Assembly (NCBI GenBank): GCA_030037875.1
Contig: JASHPV010000183.1
Coordinates: 1-54,361, forward strand
Origin: Thermoplasmata archaeon
Lineage (GTDB): Archaea > Thermoplasmatota > Thermoplasmata > Lutacidiplasmatales > UBA184
Direction of reading: 5' to 3'
DNA: 54,361 bases
Each line of letters starts with the position of its first letter. The stretch's first letter is position 1. This document shows, in pieces, positions 1 to 8,223 of this stretch. Below the pieces are notes generated by a model. It ran no database searches. It was given only the letters and a program-made list of their open reading frames with translations, and was not told where the DNA came from. Both the position numbers and the translations under genes were made by a program.

Positions 1-30
1 GGACTCGGCCACGCAAGAGTTTCTGACCGA

Positions 31-198
31 TCAGCTTGTCTTCTTGGCCATTTTCATGACTTCTTCTTTGCTCACCAACTTCTGGTGCATGTCCTTCACG
101 TGCTGCTGCACATGCTGAACGAGTTCGTGTTCTTTCGCACTGATTACCGCGAATCCATCCTCACACTCGACCTTCCACTTCTGCATTGTTGACGCCAT
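31..198 (-). CDS. DUF1059-like small Cys/His protein (55 aa)
   Basis: A 55-residue reading frame starts with ATG at 198 and ends with TGA at 31-33. It reads KWKVECEDGFAV, then a His-rich helix HELVQHVQQHVKDMH, then a lysine-rich tail. A short strand with a cysteine followed by a helix with spaced histidines is the layout of DUF1059 proteins, described as small metal-binding proteins of unknown role. A second in-frame ATG at 186 would give MQKWKVEC, which is also a typical family start. It is divergent from the eL15 gene. Function unknown; the family call rests on the motif pattern only. Confidence 0.7.
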   Translation of the reverse strand: MASTMQKWKVECEDGFAVISAKEHELVQHVQQHVKDMHQKLVSKEEVMKMAKKTS

Positions 199-330
199 AC
201 TCCACACCCTCGCCTTGCGGGCGACGTCCGGCCAAAACCTCGAATTGTCATAAAATCATGGAGGGGAGCCCGAGGGGGCCGGGGCCGGTCGAGGGCCTGG
301 GCCAAATATGGGCCGTGCGCGCTCAGCAGG

Positions 331-340
331 GTTATAAATG
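331..340 (+). promoter_or_regulatory. TATA box of the eL15 gene
   Basis: TTATAAA at 332-338 lies in otherwise GC-rich DNA about 30 nt before the ATG at 367. This is archaeal TATA spacing and implies a leaderless or nearly leaderless mRNA. Confidence 0.7.
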
Positions 341-366
341 GGGCACAGGTCCCCCGCCGGCTTTCC

Positions 367-981
367 ATGTCCACCTCGTCGTATCGCTACGCGGCTCGCT
401 CGTTCCGAGCGACCCAAGGCCCGGAAGGAGCCCCGCTTCGGCATGAGCGCCTCCTGACCTGGCGACAGGAGACGACGGTTAACCGGCTCGAACATCCCAC
501 CCGGTTGGACCGGGCGCGGGCGCTCGGGTGGCGGGCCAAAGAGGGGTTCATCGTGGTTCGCGTCCGAGTCCGTCGGGGGGGCCAACGGAAACGAGCCATC
601 ATCGCGGGACGTCGGCCCAAGCACAAGGGAATCCTACGAATGACCCTTGCCAAGAGCCTGCAGCGGATCTCCGAGGAACGAGCGCAGAAACATTACCCGA
701 ATCTCGAAGTTCTCAATTCCTATTGGGTCGGCGAAGACGGGAAGCAGAAGTTCTTCGAGGTCATCCTCGTGGACCCCCATCATCCCGTCATTTTGGCCGA
801 CCCCAAGATCGCCTGGATTGCGTCACCGGCGCAGCGCGGACGGGTTTTCCGCGGGCTTACGAGTGCGGGATCCAAGGGACGGGGGCTCCGTCGAAAGGGC
901 AAGGGTGCCGAGCGAATGCGCCCTTCGCGGACGCAGAACCGGCGCGACGTCCGGCGGACCCAGGTAAAAGTCATCCCGTGA
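367..981 (+). CDS. rpl15e: 50S ribosomal protein eL15
   Basis: Ribosomal protein eL15 (L15e), a large-subunit rRNA-binding protein found in archaea and eukaryotes. The 204-residue product shows family landmarks in order: the N-terminal region with RYAARSFRATQGPEG, the basic block VVRVRVRRGGQRKRAI, the central YPNLEVLNSYWVGEDGK followed by FFEVILVDPHHPVI, and the C-terminal GRGLRRKGKGAERMRPS. It is slightly longer than the usual roughly 190 residues, mainly at the N-terminus. The start is fixed by the TATA box about 30 nt upstream. It is followed convergently by the Toprim gene. Confidence 0.95.
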   Translation: MSTSSYRYAARSFRATQGPEGAPLRHERLLTWRQETTVNRLEHPTRLDRARALGWRAKEGFIVVRVRVRRGGQRKRAIIAGRRPKHKGILRMTLAKSLQRISEERAQKHYPNLEVLNSYWVGEDGKQKFFEVILVDPHHPVILADPKIAWIASPAQRGRVFRGLTSAGSKGRGLRRKGKGAERMRPSRTQNRRDVRRTQVKVIP

Positions 982-1009
982 ACCGGGGGAAATGGCCCGG
1001 AGTTCCAGG

Positions 1010-1450
1010 TTACTCGCCGGGCTTCCGAAGCCAATGGTCCAGGGGGGCCCCTGCCCGTTCGGCCGACCGTTGAGCCCACCCGGCGAGTCCTTCCACATGG
1101 GCGACCTCCCCACGGAGCACTCTGGCCAACCGTCGTCGGAATTCCGCGTCGATCAGGATCCCCTCGGCGGCCAGTAATTCCGTCAACCGGTGGGCCAGAT
1201 GTCCGCCTTCACGGTCCCAGTCGGTGAGCACGACGACGTGTTGGCCGGGTTTCGAGAGAGTTTGGGTCAGTTGACTGAACCCCCGACCGGAATGGAACAG
1301 TACAACTCGCCCTGTCACCCCTAGTCGTTGGAGAGAGCGACGATCTCGTTCTCCTTCCACGACAACGACGGTGGCCCCATCCTCGGTTACGGCGAGGAAA
1401 TCCAGCCACAGTTTCAGAAAGTTCTCCCAAGCCTCGGGACGACGTTCCAT
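1010..1450 (-). CDS. Toprim-domain protein (UPF0292-like)
   Basis: A 146-residue stand-alone Toprim protein. The first Toprim glutamate lies in VVVVEGERDRRSL (about residues 28-40) and the acidic DxD in VVLTDWDREGG (about 72-82). This matches the small archaeal UPF0292/RNase-M5-like Toprim group, thought to act on nucleic acid but not biochemically assigned. It is divergent from the GINS51 gene, with about 100 nt between them. The family call is firm; the substrate is unknown. Confidence 0.85.
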   Translation of the reverse strand: MERRPEAWENFLKLWLDFLAVTEDGATVVVVEGERDRRSLQRLGVTGRVVLFHSGRGFSQLTQTLSKPGQHVVVLTDWDREGGHLAHRLTELLAAEGILIDAEFRRRLARVLRGEVAHVEGLAGWAQRSAERAGAPLDHWLRKPGE

Positions 1451-1548
1451 CTGATGAGCTCCGAGTAAATCCCGCCCTGGCCAGGGGTATCAACTGCCGC
1501 GGACAGCGCGAAGAACTAAAGCCTCCGCCCTTTCCTCGCTCAAGACCG

Positions 1549-2214
1549 ATGGCGGACTACTACACCAAGCTCCTGGAGTTGCGTCGAGCCGAAGGCTCCG
1601 CCCACGGACTCTCGAAGATACCGGTCGACTTCTACCCTCAGACCCGGGCGTATCTCTCCGAGCTCAAGTCGACGTTCGAGACGGAGTTGCGCGAGAATCC
1701 TTCGGGCCGAAAGGGAGAGTTGGCTCGCCAGACCCATCAGCGGGCCGTCCAGACCGCGAGAGATGTGGTGGAGGCCCGCATGATGAAGATCCTCACCGCC
1801 GCGCTCCAGGCTAGTCTCGGGGGGTCACGGGACTTGCCCAACGCGCTGCCCGAGGAACGCGTTCTTCACGAGTCGCTGCTCGGCTACCTTCGCCAGCACC
1901 GGTCGGAGGTCGCTCCGTATCTCGAACCGACCGGGCCGCCCCCGGCGGCCCCAAAGCGCACGCCGTCGACGGCGTCGCGGAACCTCCCAGGCGAGCCCGC
2001 GCCGCCGCGCGCGGCGGCCCCTGCCTCCGTCGGCGGGGCAGAGACGCAGATCCTCCGCGTACTGAAGGACACTCCCAAGGTCGCTCTGGGGACGGAAACC
2101 ATCGAGCTGCGGCAGGACGACGTGGTCTCGCTCCCGGCGGATGTTGCACGTCTCCTGCTCGAGAATCGTATTGTCGAAGCGGTAGAGGTCCGCGAGAAAT
2201 TCTCTCCGGCTTAG
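1549..2214 (+). CDS. GINS complex subunit, Gins51/Gins15 family
   Basis: Archaeal GINS subunit, a component of the CMG-type replicative helicase with MCM and RecJ/Cdc45. The helical A-domain is at the N-terminus (YYTKLLELRRAEG then IPVDFY), a Pro/Ala-rich linker spans roughly residues 125-165, and the small beta-rich B-domain is C-terminal (TQILRVLKDTPKVALG, DDVVSLPADVARLLLENRI). The A-then-B order with a long disordered linker is the Gins51 arrangement; Gins23 has the reverse. At 221 residues it is ordinary in size. Its last four bases overlap the end of the convergent MidA-like gene. Confidence 0.85.
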   Translation: MADYYTKLLELRRAEGSAHGLSKIPVDFYPQTRAYLSELKSTFETELRENPSGRKGELARQTHQRAVQTARDVVEARMMKILTAALQASLGGSRDLPNALPEERVLHESLLGYLRQHRSEVAPYLEPTGPPPAAPKRTPSTASRNLPGEPAPPRAAAPASVGGAETQILRVLKDTPKVALGTETIELRQDDVVSLPADVARLLLENRIVEAVEVREKFSPA

Positions 2215-3356
2215 ACTGAAGCGCCGGGCGGCGAAAGTTCCAGGACTTTGAACGACTCGAATCCGAAAAGGAAACTCTTCTGCGCCAACCGAAGTTTCAC
2301 GGACTCCACGGAGTCGGCGCCGACTTCGAGCTGGGACCGGACGTCGTCTACCCCCCACGATACCAAGGCTTCCGAAAGGGGGCCGTAGTACGTTTCCTCG
2401 AGACCGGACGCTTTGGCCGCCCGCCGGACTCGAGTGAAATTTACCCAGGCACTGATGTCCGCGGTCCCGGGCCGCGACAGGGGATCGACCGGGCGATGGG
2501 CCCGGATCGCCTCCAGCGTGCCGCTCCTGCCCCGGGAGATGAGGGCCTCTTCCTCGACGCCGAAGTCGATGAGCACGGCCCGGCCACCGGCGAGATGATC
2601 CGCCAGCTCCCGAATCCAGGCCTCCATGGCGCCGGAAATCTCGAGCACGGTCCCCGGGGGAGCGCTCCCAGGAAGGTCCCCCGGCAGTTCGCTCGAGGCG
2701 GGCGCCCGCGTCTCGGCCTGGAGTGGGCCCTCCGCTGGAACGATGACTCCCACCTCCGACCAACCTCGGTCCGTCCTCACCAGCCGCCGAAAGGGGAACG
2801 CATCCAGCAGTTCGTTGGCGAGGAGTATCCCACGGAGTGGTTCCAGCGAACCTAGCGACGGAGCGAAGCGCCAAGGGACCTGTCCCGGCTCGGTCCGACC
2901 AAGGCGATTTTGGATGGCGGTCCGGAGCGAGGCCGACCGTTCGACCAACACGTACTCCCAACCCGCGAACTCGGTCGACCCACGAGGGAGCGCGGTCCGG
3001 ATGTCCGCGGCCAGAGTGCCGTCGCCGGGCCCCACTTCGACGATCGGAAATCGGGAGGGGGATCCTTCCGCGCGTCGAATCTGACGGAAGTGGGCGGCCA
3101 GCGTCGCGCCGAACAGGCCATGGACGTGAGCGGCGGTATAGAAGTCGCCTTCCCGCCCGAGTCGAGTCGACGCTCGGTCGTAGAACCCTCGACCGGGGTC
3201 GTAGAGAGAGATTTCCATGAAGCGGTCGAACGGTAGAAACCCGTCCCCATCCGCCGCGCCGCGTAGTCGGCGCCTAAGTACCGGGTCGACCGACCGGTCC
3301 CTGCCCGAGTCGGAAGGAATCGGGACGCGGGGCGACCCAGAATCGTCCGGCCCCAT
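2211..3356 (-). CDS. SAM-dependent methyltransferase, MidA/NDUFAF7 family
   Basis: A 381-residue class I methyltransferase of the MidA (COG1565) family. Visible motifs are FMEISLYDPGRGFYDR near residue 45 (family signature), the SAM-binding loop IVEVGPGDGTLAADI near 105, LLANELLDAFPFRRL near 180 and VLIDFGVEEE near 260. In mitochondria the homologue NDUFAF7 methylates an arginine of a complex I subunit; the target here is unknown and no complex I gene is in the window. It begins 31 nt after the PAC2-family gene on the same strand, so the two are probably co-transcribed. The ATG at 3356 is the only well-placed start. Confidence 0.85.
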   Translation of the reverse strand: MGPDDSGSPRVPIPSDSGRDRSVDPVLRRRLRGAADGDGFLPFDRFMEISLYDPGRGFYDRASTRLGREGDFYTAAHVHGLFGATLAAHFRQIRRAEGSPSRFPIVEVGPGDGTLAADIRTALPRGSTEFAGWEYVLVERSASLRTAIQNRLGRTEPGQVPWRFAPSLGSLEPLRGILLANELLDAFPFRRLVRTDRGWSEVGVIVPAEGPLQAETRAPASSELPGDLPGSAPPGTVLEISGAMEAWIRELADHLAGGRAVLIDFGVEEEALISRGRSGTLEAIRAHRPVDPLSRPGTADISAWVNFTRVRRAAKASGLEETYYGPLSEALVSWGVDDVRSQLEVGADSVESVKLRLAQKSFLFGFESFKVLELSPPGASV

Positions 3357-3386
3357 GGTCCACGTGGGGGGAACAGTCCAGCCCGG

Positions 3387-4166
3387 TCAGCCGATGTAGC
3401 CCAGGTCTTCCCGAGCCTGGGCGGGCGTTTCAGCTCCGCGAGTCGGAGTCTCGGCCTCGCGGAACTTCTGGGCGATCCGGTCGATCTCCTTCGCCTTGTG
3501 CTCCAGTTCGGTGAAGTCGATCGTGAGGTTGAGCACCTTGCTCAGGACGCGCAGTACCGCTTCCGCACTCCGGGGGTCGACGAAGTACCCCGAGGTCTCT
3601 CCCATCAAACACACGCCCTCCATCCCGTAGACGCGGCCAAGCCCCAGGAAAAGCCCACTCGCTCCGATGAGGCCCCCACCCGGGTCGGTGCGGGAGAAAA
3701 CGACGCCGAACTTCTTCATCGCTTCGACGCGGGCCTCGGAGGTCGCCGCTCCCAGCACGCGAGGACCCTCCACGAGGTGACCCTGAGCGAAGCCGGCAAG
3801 GGTGTAGACCTCGCGAACGCCCATTTGACTTGCCAAAGCGAGGACGCGATCGGTGAGTTCGTACTGACCTTCCGGGGTGATGCCCTGATAATCGCCCCCC
3901 AGGAGAATCAAATCGCGCTGAGCCGGGCCGGCGGCGCGCACGTACGAGAGATCATTGGAAACCAGGCGGATCAGGCCCTCCTCGCTGACGTAGACCTGGG
4001 GTGGGAAGAACTTGGAATGGATCCAGCCGAAGGAGGTGGCATTCAGCTTCTCCTTGAGGTAGTCGATCGCGAGCTTTCCGACGTTCCCCACGCCGGGTAG
4101 GCCCTCGATCAATACGGGGTCCTGGAGCTTCACCTGCTCGGTGATGCGGATGAGTACGTCCTCCAT
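3387..4166 (-). CDS. PAC2-family proteasome-assembly-chaperone-like protein
   Basis: A 259-residue protein of the archaeal PAC2 family (COG2047), related to eukaryotic proteasome assembly chaperones and archaeal PbaB. Landmarks are LIEGLPGVGNVGKLAIDYL at residues 19-37, HSKFFPPQVYV, DLILLGGDYQGI, VYTLAGFAQG, and GASGLFLGLG followed by GVCLMGETSGYFVDP. The C-terminal 60 residues form a charged helix (LEHKAKEIDRIAQKFREAE). In several archaea this gene sits directly behind nop10; here it is about 18 kb away and paired with the MidA-like gene. TTATCTA near 4197, about 30 nt before the start, is a plausible TATA box. Confidence 0.88.
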   Translation of the reverse strand: MEDVLIRITEQVKLQDPVLIEGLPGVGNVGKLAIDYLKEKLNATSFGWIHSKFFPPQVYVSEEGLIRLVSNDLSYVRAAGPAQRDLILLGGDYQGITPEGQYELTDRVLALASQMGVREVYTLAGFAQGHLVEGPRVLGAATSEARVEAMKKFGVVFSRTDPGGGLIGASGLFLGLGRVYGMEGVCLMGETSGYFVDPRSAEAVLRVLSKVLNLTIDFTELEHKAKEIDRIAQKFREAETPTRGAETPAQAREDLGYIG

Positions 4167-4246
4167 GGTGCCCTCTTTCGATGGAGCGGGGAACGATAGA
4201 TAACGGTTCGGTTACCGGAGGGTCCGGGAAGAGTGAGGTCTCCGAG

Positions 4247-4996
4247 TCAGGGAGCAACGTGGAAGCCCGTGTCATCGATGGTCAACCGACGGATCTGGGT
4301 GCGCTCGGGGTGATTCCGGAGCTTCCGGACCTCGAGCGTGTGTTCGAAAGTGGCCCCGTTGGGGTCGGAGCGCAAGGTGATGCCGAGGTCCGCGACGTCC
4401 TCGAGCATCGCACTGGACTTGTTGTCGAGCGACGCCTGCTGCACCGTTACCATCGCCTTGCCTCCCAGGAGTTGGGTCCGGGAGCGAATCTGCCGGACCA
4501 GGTTGACCACCTCGGACACTTCGAGCAGCTCGAGGAGAAAGTCGAGCGAGTCCAGGACCAAACGGAACGGCGCATCGAGGCCCGCGAGGTCGTTCAGGAA
4601 CCGGTTCACTAGACTGTAGGGTCCGACGGAGACCTCCGCCCGGCGAGCGTTCCGGAGGTCGTCCAACCGGAGCCCCCGTTCCCGGATCCTAGAGACCTCG
4701 AGCTGGGGCTCCAGTACGCGCTGGTAGTAATCATCGGAAAGGTTCCCGAAGCGGATCGGCTCCGGATCCCAGTGAAAGGAGCGGAACGCGTCCTGCGAAT
4801 CGATCGTACGTTCGGCGGTAGTGTAGTAGAACACGGGCGTCGAGCCGACCCCGGCTTGGGCGAACTGTTTCGCCAGGAGGTGGGAGCCGGACCCAGGCGT
4901 GCCGATAACCACGATGAGGCAGCCGGGAGGCAGGTAAGGAGAGAGGGCGGCGTCGATATCGGGAATGCCCATGAGCGGCTCGTCCCCGGTCGTCAC
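4247..4996 (-). CDS. KaiC/RAD55-like protein with degenerate P-loop
   Basis: A 249-residue RecA-fold protein resembling archaeal RAD55/KaiC-like ATPases. The N-terminus (PDIDAALSPYLPPGCLIVVIGTPGSGSHLLAKQF) places a Walker A-like loop at about residue 32, but it reads GTPGSGSH: the invariant lysine and Ser/Thr are replaced by Ser-His. The Walker B region is FRLVLDSLDFLLELL near residue 144. The rest follows KaiC-like topology with LLGGKAMVTVQQASLDNKSS. Its start overlaps the stop of the next gene upstream by 4 nt (ATGA), so it is the last gene of a three-gene KaiC-like run. Likely weak or no ATP hydrolysis; a regulatory or partner role is inference. Confidence 0.75.
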   Translation of the reverse strand: MTTGDEPLMGIPDIDAALSPYLPPGCLIVVIGTPGSGSHLLAKQFAQAGVGSTPVFYYTTAERTIDSQDAFRSFHWDPEPIRFGNLSDDYYQRVLEPQLEVSRIRERGLRLDDLRNARRAEVSVGPYSLVNRFLNDLAGLDAPFRLVLDSLDFLLELLEVSEVVNLVRQIRSRTQLLGGKAMVTVQQASLDNKSSAMLEDVADLGITLRSDPNGATFEHTLEVRKLRNHPERTQIRRLTIDDTGFHVAP

Positions 4997-5577
4997 GAGC
5001 TGCCCCCGAGCGTGAACGATTCGTCGACCACGAGGGCGAGGATCCGGTCGAGCTCGGTTCCCTCGGTCTCCGAGGTGGAGAACAGGACGGTGAGCACCGA
5101 TCGCGTCTTCAGGTTGTTCACGAGGATATGGAAGAACTCCGACAGGACCTCCGGGGCGTTGTGGACGGCCAGGGAATTCACCGAGTCAATGATGACCATG
5201 TTGCGCTGGCTAGGGTGCCTCCGGAGCAGGTACTCGATCCGAAGCATGATCCCCTCGAGCATGGTGGGGCTCTCCACGTACGAGGCGTTGGGCAGGGTGT
5301 CCTGGTAGCTCATCATCAGGTGAGAAATGGCGTCCACGAAGGAGAGCCGGGTGGAGGGGATGTCGAGCGCCTGCAGCAGACTCCAGACGAGCGAAGCGGG
5401 ATTCGTCACCGAGACGTAAATCGTGTGCGAGTTCGTCTCGCCCCCGAGGTCACGGACCGTGAGGCCGAGCGCCGCCAGATAATTGTCCGCGTAATCCCGC
5501 GCGCCCAGTCGGAGGGCCACCGTCCCACCGCTGGTGAACGACCGCAGCCGGTCGGCTATCTCGGATTCGCGGGCCAT
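4993..5577 (-). CDS. RecA-fold KaiC-like protein lacking a Walker A motif
   Basis: A 194-residue protein between two KaiC-like genes. Where a P-loop would be expected it reads TVALRLGARDYADNYLAAL, with no GK[ST]. A Walker B-like strand is clear (RNMVIIDSVNSLAVHNAP near residue 126), followed by SVLTVLFSTSETEGTELD and the terminal ALVVDESFTLGG, which matches the closing strands of KaiC-like domains. It starts 4 nt after the stop of the canonical ATPase and overlaps the following gene by 4 nt, so translation is probably coupled. Best read as a pseudo-ATPase paralogue; no function is established. Confidence 0.7.
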   Translation of the reverse strand: MARESEIADRLRSFTSGGTVALRLGARDYADNYLAALGLTVRDLGGETNSHTIYVSVTNPASLVWSLLQALDIPSTRLSFVDAISHLMMSYQDTLPNASYVESPTMLEGIMLRIEYLLRRHPSQRNMVIIDSVNSLAVHNAPEVLSEFFHILVNNLKTRSVLTVLFSTSETEGTELDRILALVVDESFTLGGSS

Positions 5578-5581
5578 GAGC

Positions 5582-6451
5582 CTAGGCAGTCTCCAATCGG
5601 CCGCCTTTGAGGAACGGCGCCATGAGCAGGCCGATCGGCGTGAGCTCGATGACGTACTGGGCCCGCGAGTGAACGGTTCCCCGCATCTTGATGATCTGCA
5701 GCACGCGCAGCATGTCGCCCCGGCGACGAACGTTCGAGAGCATCACGACCCCGTCGACAATCGCTTCTTCCACCCCATACAGCGAGTGGACGCCCGGTAC
5801 CGCCCCCACCTCGGCGACCATCAACGACGTGGTGCCGAGCTCCGAGAACGCCTGGGCCAACTTGAGGATGAAATCTCGGGCCTTCTCCTCGCTCCGAACC
5901 CGGAACCCCACCGAGGTTAGGGAATCCACGACGACGCGCCGGGCCCCGCTCTCCCGGACAAGGTCTTGAATCGTGCGAACCAGGATGTCCACCTCACCGG
6001 GCTTGAGTTCCTCTCGGTTGAGACCGAGACGGTCGTAGACTATCGGGAGGTCCACGATGGTGACCAGGTTGTTGTTCACGAGATCGGTGTGGAAGAACTC
6101 GAAGGTGCTGAAGTTCTGCATGAGTTTGGCCGACGCTTCGGTCACAGAGATGAAGAGTCCCTTCTCGCCCCGTTCCGCGCCCCGGACGAGGAACTCGAGG
6201 CAGAGCGTCGTCTTGCCCGTGCCGACACCCCCGGCCACGAGCACCATGTTCGCGCGCGGGATTCCACCCCCGAGAATGTTGTCGAGGCCCTCGATACCAG
6301 TGACACATCGGTCCGCCAGTGCGTCTGTGGAGGGAGTCGTCGCCGGCGGGCCGGGGCGTGTTCCGCTCACGAGGGCGGGAGCCGGGGCTATGCTAAAATG
6401 CTTACCGCCGTGGATTTCTCCGGTCCTGCTCGCCGGCCGTCCGGGACCCAA
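5582..6451 (-). CDS. KaiC/RAD55-family ATPase, canonical P-loop
   Basis: A RecA-superfamily ATPase of the single-domain archaeal KaiC/RAD55 type. Key parts: RCVTGIEGLDNILGGGIPRA (typical KaiC entry), Walker A GGVGTGKTT, LFISVTEASAKLMQNFSTF, Walker B RRVVVDSLTSVGF, and the C-terminal LQIIKMRGTVHSRAQYVIEL, which carries the conserved KMRG. The first 30-50 residues of the longest frame (from ATG 6451) are low-complexity; a GTG at 6370 begins about 15 codons before the domain and lies about 25 nt behind an AT-richer stretch, so it may be the true start. First gene of the three-gene set; such proteins often act in signalling or motility rather than recombination. Confidence 0.85.
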   Translation of the reverse strand: MGPGRPASRTGEIHGGKHFSIAPAPALVSGTRPGPPATTPSTDALADRCVTGIEGLDNILGGGIPRANMVLVAGGVGTGKTTLCLEFLVRGAERGEKGLFISVTEASAKLMQNFSTFEFFHTDLVNNNLVTIVDLPIVYDRLGLNREELKPGEVDILVRTIQDLVRESGARRVVVDSLTSVGFRVRSEEKARDFILKLAQAFSELGTTSLMVAEVGAVPGVHSLYGVEEAIVDGVVMLSNVRRRGDMLRVLQIIKMRGTVHSRAQYVIELTPIGLLMAPFLKGGRLETA

Positions 6452-6577
6452 GCGGGCCCGGTGGTCCCGGCAAATCCCACGGGCTCCCGAGTGAACTGTA
6501 GCGGGTTTGGGCGACCGGTTCCGGATTCCGGGCGATTCGGAAGAATACGGTGGGAACGGATAACCGCCACCGCCGGG

Positions 6578-8116
6578 CTATGGGCTCGAAGGCGGCCCGC
6601 GGGGAGACGGGTTCCACATGAAGCATTGGGAACAGCGCAACGGCCCACCCGCACCCATGAGATCATGGAAGCAATCCGTGCAGAAGGGGCGACCGCAGTC
6701 CACGCATCCCGACAACCCCGAGGCGGTCCCGACCCGCCGGTTGCACCGTACGCACGCGACGGGGCCGGCCGCGGTACTCGTGCCGGTCTCCGGCGAACGG
6801 GGGAGACCCTGATTCGGAACCGGCTCAGAGGAAAGTAGGGCGGGGGCCGGGATTTCGCTGGGGGGAGCTTGCGTGTCGGTGAGCAACTCCGGTCGCCCCT
6901 CGGTGGAAACCACTGGTCCTAGAACGGTTTCAAGGGGTTCCGCCGAGGGTGAGGGCGGTTCCGGGGCCGTTCCTTTGTACTCGTCGGGCGCGGATTCCAC
7001 CGGGTCAGGGGCGGGGAGGCTCGAGGACGGAGGTATGTCGGAGATCACAGGTCGCGCCTCCCCTGGTACGTCTGGTGGCAAGTCAGATCGGCCGAGGCGT
7101 AGCGCGCGAGCGGACATCCGCGCCGCGAGTGAGCGAATGGGAGACTCGACTGGCGGAGCGGCGCTCACCGAGGTCGAGCCAAAGGGACTCGGTTCGGTGG
7201 TGCTCTCTGCGGCGACCGTGCTAGTCGGTCCGGTTGGCTTGAGAGAAACGGCTTGTATCAGGCGCTGCCACGACGGTCGGGTATCTCGGTTATCGGTCGG
7301 AACCTCCGGCGGCGGGGGATTCTCCTCCGGCGTCGCCTGACTAACGGACCCCACTTCGGGGGTGGGCGAAGCGTTCAACGGGAGATCTTCGACCGGCCTT
7401 TCAGACACTGAGATGGTGGGCTCCAACACCGGAGCGGAATCGGGTGATTCGACCACCACCGGCTGAACCGATTCGGGAATCGCGCCGGAGATTTCGGCCG
7501 GCATTGACGGAGCAGGGTGACTCTCCGAAGCAACAAGGTCGGGAGTGGTGGGGGTATTCGATTCGGCTACATCGTCAACGGGTTCCGGAGCGGAATCCCC
7601 TATCGCCCGAGGTGGCTCTTGGGATTGCGCACCAGGTCCTCCGATATCGCGCCAAGAGCCAGGGATGTCGATCGGGAGGGGTGCTCCAGCAGTATCGGTG
7701 GCTCCGGCGAGAGTTACTGGTGTCGATGGCTGGGATGTGAACGGCTCCGGCCCGATTCGCACATCGATCAGGGTGGGTGTCCTCGGGGGGAGCGCCACGT
7801 CGTGTGCGGCGACGGGCAGATCGTGGTTCAGGGGAGTGACTGGAGAGTAAGTCTGACGCGCCGGCAGGATGAAGATGCCCCCGGCAGAGATCAGGCCCAT
7901 CCCCGCGAAGAGCGGCCAGAGCGGAAAGTGGTGGTCGGCCCCCAAGGTCAACCTCAGAACCCCGGATGCTGCGGCCGCGCCGAGAAGAAGCACTGTGAGT
8001 GCGATCAAAGGAGCGCTCCCGACCACTTTCTCCTTCACCGATTCAGCCGCTCGAGGCGTCGGGTCGGGCGGGGCCGGAGCGTCCTGGAACGTAGCGCGGT
8101 GGAACTCAGCTGACAT
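6578..8116 (-). CDS. Membrane protein with long disordered linker and C-terminal zinc finger
   Basis: A 512-residue protein. Two hydrophobic segments lie at the N-terminus (about residues 34-56, APLIALTVLLLGAAAA, and 64-84, FPLWPLFAGMGLISAGGIF). Then comes a roughly 340-residue Pro/Ser/Thr/Glu-rich, probably disordered stretch. The last 60 residues form a Cys/His cluster (CVRCNRRVGTASG, CVDCGRPFCTDCFHDL, RCSQC) resembling a B-box/FYVE-like treble-clef zinc module. The hairpin plus zinc tail suggests a membrane-tethered cytoplasmic adaptor. It lies upstream of the KaiC-like set on the same strand with about 125 nt between. No family recognised. Confidence 0.7.
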   Translation of the reverse strand: MSAEFHRATFQDAPAPPDPTPRAAESVKEKVVGSAPLIALTVLLLGAAAASGVLRLTLGADHHFPLWPLFAGMGLISAGGIFILPARQTYSPVTPLNHDLPVAAHDVALPPRTPTLIDVRIGPEPFTSQPSTPVTLAGATDTAGAPLPIDIPGSWRDIGGPGAQSQEPPRAIGDSAPEPVDDVAESNTPTTPDLVASESHPAPSMPAEISGAIPESVQPVVVESPDSAPVLEPTISVSERPVEDLPLNASPTPEVGSVSQATPEENPPPPEVPTDNRDTRPSWQRLIQAVSLKPTGPTSTVAAESTTEPSPFGSTSVSAAPPVESPIRSLAARMSARALRLGRSDLPPDVPGEARPVISDIPPSSSLPAPDPVESAPDEYKGTAPEPPSPSAEPLETVLGPVVSTEGRPELLTDTQAPPSEIPAPALLSSEPVPNQGLPRSPETGTSTAAGPVACVRCNRRVGTASGLSGCVDCGRPFCTDCFHDLMGAGGPLRCSQCFMWNPSPRGPPSSP

Positions 8117-8223
8117 CGGATTCCTTCGCCCGGCCCCGAACGTCGGCCAACGCCGCTAGTCGAACAAGCCCTGGAAGCGGTTGGTCAGGGGCTGGCACGG
8201 CACCCCTCGAGGATGGATTTCCC

